In this document: positions 12,030 through 23,539 of the stretch, piece after piece
How the letters are laid out: each line of letters starts with the position of its first letter
How positions within the stretch are numbered: position 1 is the first letter of the stretch
NCBI GenBank assembly: GCA_020152595.1
Contig: JAIGNY010000745.1
Coordinates: forward strand, 131,001-195,000
Direction of reading: 5' to 3'
DNA: 64,000 nucleotides
Source: Chiridota heheva
Taxonomy: Eukaryota; Echinodermata; Holothuroidea; Apodida; Chiridotidae
Position numbers and translations under genes: made by a program
Notes under the pieces: generated by a model
The model's input: only the letters and a program-made list of their open reading frames with translations
Database searches by the model: none
Told to the model about the DNA's origin: nothing

Positions 12030-12175
12030 GACGTGAGGGATGTTAGAGGTATAACGGAGGTCGAGGCTGGGTTGGTAACTACATTTTTATTCGGTTCGAA
12101 GTATGTCAGGTCATTGGGCCAGATTGCATATTTATAGCATGGAATGTAAGATATAACTTGCAGTAAATTCAGAAA
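12030..12175 (+). repeat. Inverted copy of the 6757-6895 LTR-like block
   Basis: Reads TGTTAGAGGTATAACGGAGG then GCATATTTATAGCATGGAA, matching the minus strand of 6757-6895 with scattered substitutions. The pair therefore faces inward or outward around 6.9-12.0 kb. It may be a remnant LTR of a related element in opposite orientation. Only the LTR-like part is recognisable here. Confidence 0.6.
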
Positions 12176-13534
12176 CTAATCTTCTGATCTGATCCTTTCA
12201 CATGTTACTCTTGACTTAAATGTTGAAGTATTTTACCACCTCAGCTATTTCTGTTTTCTTCAGGAAGTTCAACTCCTCAATAGTGGGCGGAGCCACAAAC
12301 TTATCCAATTTAAACAGCATTTTGAAATGAACGATAAACTTTTGATGGTTTTCAAAATTTGAAAATATAATTTTAAAATCTTTGAAGTTGCAGGATGTTT
12401 ACTTCCTCCACAGACCCCTAATTCTGTTACATATCAAAAAAAAAGTTACAGAAGAATGCCAAAAGATGTGATCAAGATCAGTGACTTTGAAATTAAATCT
12501 GGTGTATTCAAAATTTCAACTTCAAGTCAGTCTTCCTTCCAGTTAATATATAGAAACAATACTCTTAAAGTTAGCCTACTTGAATATCCTAATCTGATAA
12601 TGTGATAGTGAAGATGATACGCTATGTCTGGTCTCTCTGTCTGTCTGTGCAGTGGGTGACGGTTCGCTAGTATTCCAATATATATAATCCAGTATAGTAT
12701 CCAGATCCGCGAAGAATGATGTGATGATTTCTCTCTCAAAGTCTTTTTTGAAGTCCGTTTGTAAGCTCGAGCTCATTAACACAAATAATAGGCCTAACAG
12801 CTGTATGATCTACTTTGTAATGATATATCAGTAGACACTTAAAGGCAATGATTTTCAAGCAGCAGTCAATGAGAATTCAAGTTGACTTTAATACATATTC
12901 ACACACTGAATGATTGAAGGCAGTCAATTCTCGATGTAAAAGAAAAAGATACACTTAATTGTAAATTAATGAAACCTCAAAAAAATTCTTGAAAACAGCT
13001 GCTTATATAGATAATTTACAAGTTCTATTTAAAAAAATAGGCATAGCAGGGCGTAGTCCTCTGATTAATGTTTCGAATTTAGAATATATTGTCATGTTCC
13101 AAAATGAGAAAATTGCATCAGCAGGTCAGGATGAGTCAACATGAAACTGCACCAACCAGTTACTGAATCACAGTGTCATTGCGCAATCTTCGTCACCCGT
13201 TGGAATCTCTGTAATTTCTGATGAAAGGTTGCATGTAACAAGTCAGTCTGTGATATCTTGCCTAATCTTTATGATTTCTGAAGCATAGTTTTCAAGGAAA
13301 AAGCTTTAACTTGAATATTTCTGCATAAAACAACATTTTTAACAACGTTCCCCACCATCCTTGTTCCCTGTCATATAGATGGAGAATTACAAACCAATAA
13401 ACTTTTCCCAGATATTAGATTGGATATTTAGTGAGTGAAACAAGTTTTGTGAGAGCTTTCATATCATAAGGTGCAAAAACCTCATGTAAAAGAAAAATGG
13501 TATGGAGTGAGCTTCAGTTAAAACTACACTAGAG
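12176..13534. other. Non-coding stretch, no gene recognised
   Basis: AT-rich, with stops in all frames. If the MBD gene has an exon beyond 13880 encoding a basic tail like the vertebrate proteins, it would be expected here on the minus strand. I looked for a Lys/Arg-rich exon after an acceptor and did not find one. Confidence 0.5.
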
Positions 13535-13775
13535 CCATGAAGACTCGTGCTTATCCCCAGTTTCCTTAGTGTAAGCAGATGGGAGCACATTACTCCCCAT
13601 GGACAGGACACCAATCCATCGCAGGCCAACTCATTGCTGGTACTTATCAGCTGAGTGAGCTGGATCAGGCAGAGTGAAGTGTCTTACTCAAGGACATAAT
13701 GTAGGGTTCATGGTGGGAATCAAACCTGGTATCTTTCGCACACGATCATGAATCCTTAACCACTGCACCTCTTTG
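13535..13775. repeat. SINE-like interspersed repeat
   Basis: Contains TACTCAAGGACATAATG, ATCAAACCTGGTATCTTTC and AACCACTGCACC. The same order of motifs (TGCTCAAGGACGCAATG, ATCAAACCTGGTATCTTTC, ACCACTGAGCCACTGCACC) recurs at 22105-22270, and a diverged version recurs at 14222-15245. This is a common type of short retroposon; the exact family name is not asserted. Confidence 0.65.
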
Positions 13776-13879
13776 ATTTAGCTATGTAATAGGAGATGTT
13801 AGTATGGAGTAAGGTACATTTCATTATAAATTTTGAGAGCACCAACAGATATGAAATCTATTTTCTAACATTTGTGTAC

Positions 13880-13955
13880 CTGCTCTGCTTGTTTGTCCAG
13901 CTCCATCATTGCTTCCTGTATTGCAGCCTCTAGATTAGTCGTCAACCTTCTTGCC
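13880..13955 (-). CDS. MBD5/6-type gene, C-terminal exon
   Basis: Minus-strand exon after the acceptor TTATCAG. Joined in phase with the preceding exon (two bases left over, AG+G), it encodes LTTNLEAAIQEAMMELDKQA. This closely matches the helix near the C-terminus of vertebrate MBD5, which reads LNNHLEAAIHEAMSELDK. Its 3' end is either a donor (CAG|GTACAC at 13879) leading to an exon I did not find, or the exon reads through to a TAG at 13865-13867 after four further residues. The match to MBD5 is from memory of the family; the splice phase is directly seen. Confidence 0.8.
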
Positions 13956-14241
13956 CTGATAAAATACAAGGTGAGAGATTAATTGGTACTATTTCTTAAA
14001 TATGATCAATATTGAATTATGCAAAATAATATTTCCTTACCACCACCTGAAGGAAAATGATTGAAAAGATAAACCAAAAAATAAGAAAAACAAATCAAGT
14101 ATAAATTAATATACTAAATTTCATTCCTAAAATAACCTGGAGATGTATACTGCTTATTTTTCGGTGCTTCAAGTTAAATCTCAGAAAGTATCATCAATTT
14201 GTCATTTTGAGTTCAATCCCATCAAGCCTCAAGGGTTTATA

Positions 14242-14382
14242 GAGTCAGTCGGTACTGATCTCCAGTTTCCATTGTGCTAAGTGGAGGTGAGTCAGTCGGT
14301 ACTGATCTCCAGTTTCCATTGTGCTAAGTGGAGGCGAGTCAGTCGGTACTGATCTCCAGTTTCCATTGTGCTAAGTGGAGGC
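14242..14382. repeat. 47-bp tandem repeat, three copies
   Basis: Three near-identical 47-bp units beginning GAGTCAGTCGGTACTGATCT. They differ at one visible position (GAGGT versus GAGGC). They form the start of the SINE-like copy. Confidence 0.9.
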
Positions 14383-14415
14383 GAGTCCTTGACTCCTTTA
14401 AGATGGGATCGCATC

Positions 14416-14650
14416 CAGGGCTCAAAATTAGCACTGATTTGTCACTAGCCCACCATGCTTCTTCTCACCTCACATTTCACTAGCCCGACTGACCTTTCCA
14501 CAAGCATGTTTCTTCATGTCTCACATAAACATACTAGAATAATTATGATCATAAGACTAGCGCATTGGACTTGAATGATTGAAATTATGCTAGCCCTGAC
14601 ATAAAATCATCTAGCCCCCGGCTAGTGGGCTTATGCTAATTCGAGCTCTG
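14416..14650. mobile_element. hAT-type MITE, 235 bp
   Basis: Left end CAGGGCTCAAAATTAGCAC; the right end, reverse complemented, is CAGAGCTCGAATTAGCAT. Flanks are ATCGCATC (14408-14415) and ATCGCAGG (14651-14658), an imperfect 8-bp target duplication. It has no coding sequence. Terminal CAG with an 8-bp duplication indicates a non-autonomous hAT. Confidence 0.7.
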
Positions 14651-14803
14651 ATCGCAGGTTATCTACCAAGTCAAAACTGGAACTCATTTCACAGCTGAGT
14701 TAACTGTAGCAAATGGGATATAAAGTATCTTGCTTAAGGACATACAGCTCCCTGGCTGAGATTTAATCCCGGTACCTTTTGGGTAAAAGACCGATGCCCT
14801 AAC

Positions 14804-15220
14804 TAAGCTTGGGCGATATTGATTATTATACTATATCAATATATCGTCTGAAAAATATAAATATAATTGAAATATAAATATTCCAGTTATATATGATTTT
14901 ATTATAACTGACTTTCTGAAATAACTGACTTTCTGAAAATTAAGCTGCTCTCTGCATACATTTCGACCCATTTTGAAGCCTTCTCAGGTAAGATGAGGTG
15001 GCCTTAGGCCTGGGGAAAAACTGACGTTGTGACAGTTAAATAAAAAATATTTGTATGTTTGATAGTCATGTTTACCTTTTTCGAAGTCCATGTATCATAT
15101 ATTATCTCCTAAAAATATAATATCTATATAATGATAATATCGATATACTGATATGACACTTGAAATCAATATCGGCAAATATCGATACGAATCAATATCG
15201 ATATACATCGCCCAAGCTTA
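14804..15220. mobile_element. hAT-type MITE, 417 bp, with perfect 8-bp target duplication
   Basis: Perfect terminal inverted repeats TAAGCTTGGGCGAT / ATCGCCCAAGCTTA. The octamer GCCCTAAC stands immediately on both sides (14796-14803 and 15221-15228). The interior is rich in ATATCGATAT-like motifs, as in widespread GGGCGATAT-type animal MITEs. No coding capacity. Confidence 0.88.
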
Positions 15221-15245
15221 GCCCTAACCACTGGGATACTGCACT

Positions 15246-16186
15246 ATGCATTTTATCCACATAAATTCTGAGACAAATTGTCTCAACCTCCACAGAATCT
15301 CCTTTACACCGCTGGCTTTACTTTTTGTTAGTCAAAGACAATTTGTACCAGGTTTTAAAGTGCACCTCTTACTTTGCTTTGCTTCAATAATAAATGCTAC
15401 CCATGCTAAACTGTCATATCTTAAGAAATAGGGCTAAATCTGCATATATCATCATCACCCCAAATTTGGTTGATCTTTACCTTTTTATCTATGAAAATAC
15501 AGTACATTAAAAAGCTTGTGATTGCATGGTGCTGCCACTGTTTACAGTATACACACAAAACAAACGTAAAGATTCGTTTAACATTTATGATAGAATCATT
15601 TAGATCAAATTGGCAAATACAAAAAATAGGTATGCATGTAAAAAATAATGTTACATTTGTTTTTCAATGTTTATCGTCATGTTTCAATTAAGGGTGTAAG
15701 AGCAAAAACGAATATGATAAACAAATATACACACTTGGAAACAAAACCTTGTCTAACATAACATTAAATTTGTTCATGCACTTTCCTTTTGAACATTTTG
15801 CTTGTTTTTATACATAAGGTTATGGTTACATCAGTACAAATGATCCTTAAGGTAAAAAGGTTCCACCATTTTATGCAGTCATCAACCATGCATTTGTTAG
15901 TTAAATGTAGTAGTAATAACGACCACTTACAGTACCGTGTGTAAGGATGAACAAATGGTGGCAACAATACAATTGCGCACAAAACTAGGCCTTTTATATC
16001 ATGTAATTGGTAACTGCAAGCAATTCCATCCAGAACATTACAAACATTCAACAACATAATATGACCTTGACTTGTTTGCCTGATATATTCAAAGATCCAT
16101 TCCCATTTTTGTTTCAATTTAAAACTGCACATTACTGACCTGTTCTATCCACTAAATACCAAGTGGCAGGCAAGGAAGCGACAGGT
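15246..16186. other. Intron sequence, no feature recognised
   Basis: AT-rich intronic DNA of the MBD gene. A 122-codon minus-strand open frame at 15764-16132 has no recognisable domain, no matching splice phase and composition like its surroundings, so it is probably chance. Confidence 0.5.
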
Positions 16187-16430
16187 ACCATTTTTACAGT
16201 CTGTGGTTAACCCAATCCAGGACTGAACCATTTTTACAGTCTGTGGTATGACCCAATCCAGGACTGAACCATTTTTACAGTCTGTGGTTAACCCAATACA
16301 GGACTGAACCATTTTTACAGTCTGTGGTTAACCCAATCCAGGACTGAACCATTTTTACAGTCTGTGGTATAACCCAATCCAGGACTGAACCATTTTTACA
16401 GTCTATGGTATAACCCAATCCAGGACTGAA
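16187..16430. repeat. ~41-bp tandem repeat, six copies
   Basis: Units of 40-41 bp beginning ACCATTTTTACAGTCTGTGG and continuing AACCCAATCCAGGACTGA. Copies differ by single substitutions and a one-base indel. The array is intronic. Confidence 0.9.
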
Positions 16431-18905
16431 TCATTCACTCACTCGAGGATCAAGATGTGGCAAATCAACAAGCAGTGGATATGACATCATCATAAACAAA
16501 CATACGACTGGTGCAAGACAAGGATGGTGGAGTGAAAAACAAAAACATCAGCAGGTTCTAATGGTCACTAAATCATGCTACAAATGGTCAGACTGACACA
16601 CCTATGACATCACAATTCCAATTTGTCAAGGATGTGTTCTATTCTAACGTACACAATGAGGTTGAAATTTTTAAAATAATTTCTTCAAGAAACATGGCCA
16701 ATAGAAACATTGAGTGACAGAGCTTCAATGTGCATTCACACAAACGAGGTCCATCTATAATATTTACATCATATGAGAAAGATCATGTTGGAAATAAGGC
16801 TAAAAGCTTTCAGTAATTATATCATAAATTTGTCAATGTTATGAGATTCACCTTACAGGTATATAATTGGAAATAAATGTTGATTGCGCATTTCCTCAAA
16901 AAGTTACCTTTTTAGTTGCTTCCTAATATTGTGTATCTGTCTTAATGACATAACAGTAGAGTCTTTCAGCTTTCTCAAATAATGTGACAATTTTGGTTAA
17001 TTTGACAGAAATCAGTACCAATACATTATGCAGGCTCACCAGAATCACGATAAATCAAATTTGCAGAAACTGTTATTATGTCTCCATCCCTATGAAGGCT
17101 TTTGTTCAAATTGGCCGCTTATGAGTATCTGTATTTTCAATAATTGAACAATATTCTTGCACTTTAAAGCTTTGACTGAAGAAACATTCCAATACTTTTA
17201 TACAGACCTGGAAAAAAACTACGGTTCCAGCAGATAAACCCAATGCCATGAACAGTACATTACATTGAGACAAGCATATAAAGATGTTTTTACTTCATTT
17301 ATATTATTTCTGTCCCAATTATTCGTGCGAAGATTTTCGACACCTTTACTCAGAACTGTGGGAAATTTTATAATTCAGACTCTGCTTCCATAATGCTTCC
17401 ATAATGTTACATCCATAAAAATATAGCCATTATGAACATTCACATGGTCTGCCAAAATAAAATACCACAACCTTATTTGATATTGGAAATGTAAAGAAAT
17501 GTTTATATGTGTTTCTCTTATCCCGTGTCACAGTCGGGCACTTTAGGAGGTGCGCTTTGGGGAATGCGGTTTGTCTGCATGTAGTAGGATAGGGGTTAAT
17601 ACTTCTGTAAAAGTGATGGATAAACACATAATATATTTCATATTCAGAGCTATTACATGTAACCTGAAGGTAATCAATTTTAGGATAAATCATTATTTGA
17701 TAGCTGAGTAAAACTGTTGAATGAAAAACACTTCATTTGTACGGAAATTCTATTTCATTAATTCACCATTCAACAAAATTTAAAACCAAAGCCAAAAGAA
17801 GCGAAGGATGATTCCCTTTTCAATCCCATGGACAGTCAATTAAAATCGTTATCATGAAGTGAAAAAAAAATTAGATGATGAACCACATGTAAAGAAAGGA
17901 TTGTAAGTAAATCATAACACTTTGTATGTGTCTATTTGTAACACTATCTCTTTTGTAAGGGTTGCAACATTTCGGTTTTGTTTCCCTTTCACCACCTTTT
18001 ATGAATTATCTTAATCATCATATAATATGACCAATCTCACAACATATTATGGCTAAGAAAGTCACATTATGCAAAACTGGGATAAAGTTACTGTACCTGG
18101 GGGCAGCTTGTGAACCTTTATCTACATTTATCAGTTTTACATTGCAAATCTAGGAATTTATAACATTTTAACCTGAAAGTCTTGAGTATATAATTGGCAA
18201 AGTTTTATCCAACAAACTAAAATGTATTACTTATGAAAGACAACGTGCTGAATAAAAGATACATTCAGTAGGAAATTATAAGCAGTATTTATGGTGGAGG
18301 AGTGTAGAAACAAACAAGAACTGTTGGAAGGACAGTATGCTCGACTATTTAAAGCTAGTATAGAGAATGGGTTTATTGAGGAAAGTATATACAGAAATAG
18401 GGTAGCAGGGGTAGATAATTTCAAATTACTGAAGCTTTAAAAGATGCACTTACATTTTTATTTGCTTTGTTAAGTTTCACATTTTACTACAAGCTTCAAA
18501 ATATCTTTTGAGTTTTCCCAGATATTTTAAGCCAAAAAAGCTCAAGGTTACCTCACCCAGTGACTCAGAAAACATGTAAAAGCTGGCAGTCTTTATAACT
18601 ACAACACCTCTCTTAGTTATATCAATATAATACCAAAGAAAGGAGAGGCCCTGACTTGCCAATGTCAATAAAAGAATGGCATTAAGCCCCTTTCCAGCCT
18701 GTACCCTCCCAAATCCTACACATTCCCAGAACTACATCCTAGATTGTAATACAACTTCCAATGTAAGAAAATATGTGTGTCACGCAGCATGAAAAATGTA
18801 CAATAACATTAAAGCAAAATTATGCAAAACAATATTGCTTAACATATAACAAACTAAACATTGAAAACAATACAAATCCCCTCACCGCTAATAATGCATC
18901 TGAAT
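16431..18905. other. Intron sequence, no feature recognised
   Basis: About 2.5 kb of AT-rich intron. Short open frames on both strands show no domain and no exon-like splice pair. Confidence 0.5.
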
Positions 18906-19275
18906 TCCAGACTGTCCCACATTCCATCCCAACCTGTCCCAAATGTCATCCCATGCCTATACTCCATGCAATCACCTGAAAACCAAATACTGTACATGTA
19001 TGTCAGTCACTCCACCACTTACATGACCCACATGCCATCACAAATGAAATCCAGATGACACCCCACCATATGCCATTGCACCCTGTTCCACATGTCGACC
19101 CACCCTGTTCCACATGACAACCCACCCTGTTCCACATGCCAACCCATCCTGTTCCATATGCCAACCCACTCTGTTCTACATGCCAATCCACTCTGCCAAT
19201 GCATCCTGACCAACATCCCACCCCACTCTGCCCTACATACAATTCCATCCTGTCCCACATGAAATCCCACCCTCA
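18906..19275. repeat. Degenerate ~20-bp tandem (CCTGTTCCACATGCCAACC)
   Basis: Imperfect units such as CCTGTTCCACATGCCAACCC and CTGTCCCACATG recur through the interval, best preserved at 19080-19270. They create long overlapping open frames on both strands that are repeat artefacts. Confidence 0.75.
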
Positions 19276-19549
19276 TCCTAATTCCTTCAGCTACTTTATT
19301 ATCATGTCATCTTCTACCCCACCCCACATTCTGCTTATTGTTTATATTTCCCAAACCCTTAATTTAACATTCTTTAGAAGCGAGGAAACTTTTATTTGCT
19401 TCTTTATTTATGGCAAGACAAACATTTTGATTGCTATTCATGTCAGGGATGTCAATATTATAACAAAACTAAAAATGTGAAGTTAGTAAGTCATAAGCCA
19501 TATATTTTTGATCTCAATTCAAACATTTTGCAGCAAAGCAATTGTTAAC

Positions 19550-20760
19550 GCAAATAATCTAATTGATATGCACACTATACCTCACCATTAAATGTGAACA
19601 ATGCTTTTCACATATACTGTATGATCATTTGTTTAAGAAAAATCATCATACCCACTTTAATTCAAGAGATACCACATAAACAAATATTTTCAATGCTATG
19701 CAAATAGGCTAATCAGTATGTGCACACAACCCCCCAATTATGCTCAACTAAAGAGTACCAATGCCCTCTACCACTGAACCAATTTATCATATCAGGTTAA
19801 ATATTTTGTATGCAAATCTATTTTTATGTGGATAACCTTTTTATGCACACTACACCTCACCATTGAGTGTAGACAATGCTCTCCACATATATGATCATTT
19901 GTTAAAAAAAATCCCCACTCCCAATTTAATTTAAGAGATATCATAGATACAAATATTTTTATTGTAATGCAAATCACTTAATTAGTATGCACACACAACC
20001 CCAAATCATGCTCATTTTAACAGTAACCATGTCCTCTACCAATGTACCAAGTTATCTCAGGTTAAATATTTTATGCGAAAGTCTACTTTTATGCAAATAA
20101 TCTAAATTAATATGCACATTACATTTCACCATTAAGTGTAGACAATGCTCTTCACATACATAAACATTTGTGTCAACAAAATAACCACACCCACTTTAAT
20201 CTAAGAGATATCACAGATAGAAATATTTTCATTGTTATGCAAATAAGCTAATTAATATGCACACACAACCCCAAATCATGCTCAACTGAACAGTACCAAT
20301 GCCATCTACCACTGTACCAAGTTATTATCTCAGATTAAATATTTTGTACACAAGTCTATAGTTATGCAAATAACCTACTTAATATGCACATTACATCTCA
20401 CCATTGAGTGTGGACAATGCTATGATTATTTGTGTAAACGAAATCCCCACTCCCACTTTAATTTAAGAGATATCATAGATACAAATATTTTCATTGTTAT
20501 TCAAATAAGCAAATTAGTATGCACATATAACCCCCAATCATGCTCATTTGAACAGTATCCAATGTCCTCTACCCCTATGCCAAGTTATATGAATGTACAC
20601 CATTCATAACTAAAGTTATGAAAATTTTAACCAAAACTTTAATCAGATAAATATTTTCATTCTTATGCACATAAGCTTATTAGTATGCACACACAACCCC
20701 CATTCATGCTTATTTAAACACTACCCATGTCCTCTACCCCTGTACCAAGTTATTATTAAT
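19550..20760. repeat. ~268-bp tandem array rich in ATGCAAAT octamers
   Basis: The block ATGCAAATAAGCTAATTA plus GTATGCACACAACCCC recurs at about 19697, 19967, 20237, 20496 and 20662, a period near 268 bp with a shorter last unit. Each unit also has AAGAGATATCA and GTACCAAGTTAT motifs. Six perfect ATGCAAAT octamers occur at 19698, 19810, 19967, 20091, 20237 and 20364. The array lies in the intron between the second PWWP exon and the C-terminal exon. Confidence 0.85.
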
Positions 20761-20983
20761 TATTTCAAGTTATTAACTGAATTGAACTTTTGAGTGTCGG
20801 GTGGAAAGAGTGAATCTTAGGGCCGAGTGCCGGGCGGGAATTGCCAGTCCTGTTTTTTAATTTTTTCTCCACCAAACAAAATAGAAATAATTAACCACTA
20901 AACTTATCCACTCAAAAGAAGTAAAACATGCAGTATAAAGGAACCAAACAAGAGAAACTTGTGTGACATACATGTGCATATAC

Positions 20984-21096
20984 CTTGACACCCTGGTCCT
21001 GGCATTGTGGTGTGCTTCAAGGCCTTCTGACAGAGTTTTCAAGTTGTGAGGTTCCACCTGGGCAAAACTGTGATCTCCAAACCACATAACCCACAC
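20984..21096 (-). CDS. MBD5/6-type gene, PWWP second half exon
   Basis: After the acceptor TTTGTTTAG the exon reads VWVMWFGDHSFAQVEPHNLK and then TLSEGLEAHHNARTR. The first part is the beta-strand with the WFG motif of a PWWP domain, completing the half in the previous exon. The second part matches the vertebrate MBD5 segment VEPEKLKTLTEGLEAY. It is 113 bases, phase 0 in and phase 2 out, with donor AAG|GTATAT. Tryptophans in VWVMW could help form the aromatic cage that reads methyl-lysine in PWWP domains; that is an inference from the family. Confidence 0.9.
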
Positions 21097-22345
21097 CTAA
21101 ACAAAAATATCAAAAAAAAATACATTTTCTTCTCTGCAGGTATAAAACATTTCAAGATATGTAACCACTACAAGCTGTATCTGAAAAAACTGAAAAGAAT
21201 AAAAAATGCAGCAAAGCAAGAATTAATTTGGCAACATTCTACAAACATAACAAGGTCAAAGTTGACTGAGTGGAAGTCAATCCAAAGAAACATGAAAACT
21301 GATCAATAATTTCCTGTAATCCATCAACCCCAAAGTGGTATCTTGCTCTCTCATGAGAACAAGTGCTAAAAGCAAAATGGATCTATGTGATTTTATGGGA
21401 TATCATTTTGGCTAATAATTTTAGAATTTTCCTATTGACAGAATTGCTCTTTCTACTAAATTCTAAGAAAGACATAAAAATTATGAAAAATTCAAAGGCT
21501 ATGGAAAACTACATTTACTGTTTCAGCAAATTAATTATTTTCTTAATTTGAGCAGGTGTTTCTTGATTTGAGCAGGTGTTTTCTATTCAAGATTTGAATT
21601 ACCGTAGCTGGTCTCCATCAAAGAATTGTGCAGTTTAAACAACAATATATCTACATAAGAAAATAAAGATGTCTGCCAAATGTATCTCAAACATTTGCAT
21701 ACAAACTTGACCAACTGAATTAGTCCTAAACTTCAAAAGGCTGAATGAAGAGAAGTGGTCAATGGTCACCTGATTTTGCTGGGATCTTTTGCTTTTCTGT
21801 AAAGCAACTTGTATAATATTGCCACTGTTGTCAATAGACCTAAAAAGTTCAATGTTCCAATCAATTAGAATAATTTATTCAGCTGGCTGCTGATTTCAAT
21901 GATAGGGTTTGTTATCAGAATTCATAAAACTGAGGCGCAAAGTTATATTAGACAATCCTTCAAAACTTCATTACAACATGGAATTGACACCAAATTTTGC
22001 TGACAAAATAATACTAGGATTCCACCAAAGATAATTGATTACAGCAGAGGAAATGATTAATCATTACATAATACAACAAGTAGAAAAACCATCTAAAGTT
22101 AATTTCCCAGCAATATAATGCTGGCACTCATTTTGCAGATGAGTGGACTGGAGCAAGTAGAGTAAATTGTCTTGCTCAAGGACGCAATGCAGCATTTGTG
22201 GCGAGAATCAAACCTGGTATCTTTCACATGCAAGAAAGGCTCCTTGACCACTGAGCCACTGCACCACCACTGTATAAGGGAAAGATTAAGGAGTTACATA
22301 AATGTGAGATCTCAAAATGATAGAGATGACTGCAGGAATACCAAC
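21097..22345. other. Intron of the MBD gene, with a SINE-like copy at 22105-22270
   Basis: No exon seen between the two PWWP halves. At 22105-22270 lies a SINE-like repeat with TGCTCAAGGACGCAATG, ATCAAACCTGGTATCTTTC and ACCACTGAGCCACTGCACC, the same family as 13535-13775. Confidence 0.6.
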
Positions 22346-22512
22346 CTTTCCCTGTTCCCTCTTCTTCTGACCTTTGACATCAGTATCACTAACCAATTTG
22401 CCAGGCCAAGAAGTATGACCCCTAATTTGACCCCACACAATATCTCCTGGTTCAAAATGTCGACGCAACCTCTTAGCACAAGAAGCAGGAGAGGAGAGGG
22501 TATTGTCTGCAC
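22346..22512 (-). CDS. MBD5/6-type gene, PWWP first half exon
   Basis: The acceptor TTCTGTAG is followed by a 167-base exon whose phase fits the donor at 23540. It encodes FEPGDIVWGQIRGHTSWPGK, a clear PWWP motif, and then LVSDTDVKGQKKREQGK. Vertebrate MBD5 has [20 protein letters not shown] at the same place. The donor is AAAG|GTTGGT, a weak consensus, but it joins in frame to VWVMWFGD at 21096. The PWWP is expected to bind histone methyl-lysine and DNA; the MBD5/6 proteins are nuclear partners of the PR-DUB (BAP1-ASXL) H2A deubiquitinase in vertebrates. Confidence 0.93.
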
Positions 22513-22897
22513 CTACAGAACAAACATTCAACAATATCATATATGCTGTTTCCAAGGAAAACTTCCATACTGCAATTTTACCTTACAAACAAAAGGCTTA
22601 CAAAACTGAAAAAAAAAGAACCTTGCAATGTCCTAGTTAGTTCATTTAAAAATTTACGGGTATGAAAATTTGTAAGTATTTTACAAAAATATACACTAAA
22701 GAATTCCTAAGGTCCACCACTCACATACAATTATTCTGGGCCATTACACTCTTCATTCAGTCCATGTGTTCCATTTTCCACACTTGTTATTTCATACTGG
22801 ATTAAAACAGAGCAGTGTGGTGTTCTTTTATACAGGCTGTTTCTTATAAGACTTTCAAGAGAAAAGCTGAAGGATAAAATAACTAAGATTATACATA

Positions 22898-23515
22898 ATA
22901 ATAATAATAATAAATGTATTTATATAGCGCCTTTTCACATAATGTGGGACAAAGCGCTTGACTAAATAACATACACAAATAATTACAACAAACAAAGAAA
23001 CATAGCAAATAGAAAATAAGAAAACTACCAAAAACTAGGCTGGGGTACAAATGAGTTTTCAATTGCCTTTTAAATGAACTGAGGAGGGGGCAAGTCTAAT
23101 TTGTTGGGGTAGGGATTCCAGCACTTAGGGGCGGTAAATGAGAAGCCTTTTGATCCTAAATTTGTTCTGGGACGGGGCTGACATAAAATGGTACTAGAAT
23201 TGGACTGAGATCTAAGATTATAGGATGGTGAGCAGACATTTAATAGATTAGAAAGGTATGAAGGGGCGTCATTATGAAGGGACTTGAAGCAGAGGACAGC
23301 AGTCTTAAACTAAATGCGTTGTGAAACAGGTAGCCAATGTAGCTCATGTAAGAGAGGTGATGTATGGGTATGTTTAGGTTTCAGGAAAATAAGTCTGGCT
23401 GCTTGGTTTTGCAAAAGCTGAGGAGAATGAATATTTTTGGTAGTGGTGCCATACAGTAAAGCATTACAATAATCCAGCCTGGAAAGAATAAGGGCCCGAA
23501 TACTGAATTGATCAA
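22898..23515. repeat. Interspersed repeat with TATATAGCGCC start
   Basis: An (AAT)n run leads into TTTATATAGCGCCTTTTCAC and, shortly after, ACAAAGCGCTTGACTAA, an arrangement common at the end of dispersed repeats in many aquatic animals. The body has further retroposon-like wording (GCATTACAATAATCCAGCCT). It lies in the intron between the giant exon and the first PWWP exon. Confidence 0.6.
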
Positions 23516-23539
23516 TTTAGAGCCATTAGTATAACTCAC

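Larger units (their letters stand above)
14222..15245. repeat. SINE-like repeat split by two nested MITEs
   Basis: The flanks of both MITEs read as one continuous SINE-like sequence: before the second MITE it reads ATCCCGGTACCTTTTGGG and GCCCTAAC, and after it CCCTAACCACTGGGATACTG. This has the same layout as the copies at 13535 and 22105. It starts with a three-copy 47-bp tandem at 14242-14382. Confidence 0.6.

Noticed and set aside
15764..16132. 122-codon minus-strand frame in an MBD intron
   Set aside because: No domain, no usable splice phase, composition like the intron.
19003..19480. Tryptophan/glycine-rich minus-strand frames and the plus-strand 114-codon frame
   Set aside because: Products of a degenerate 20-bp tandem repeat.
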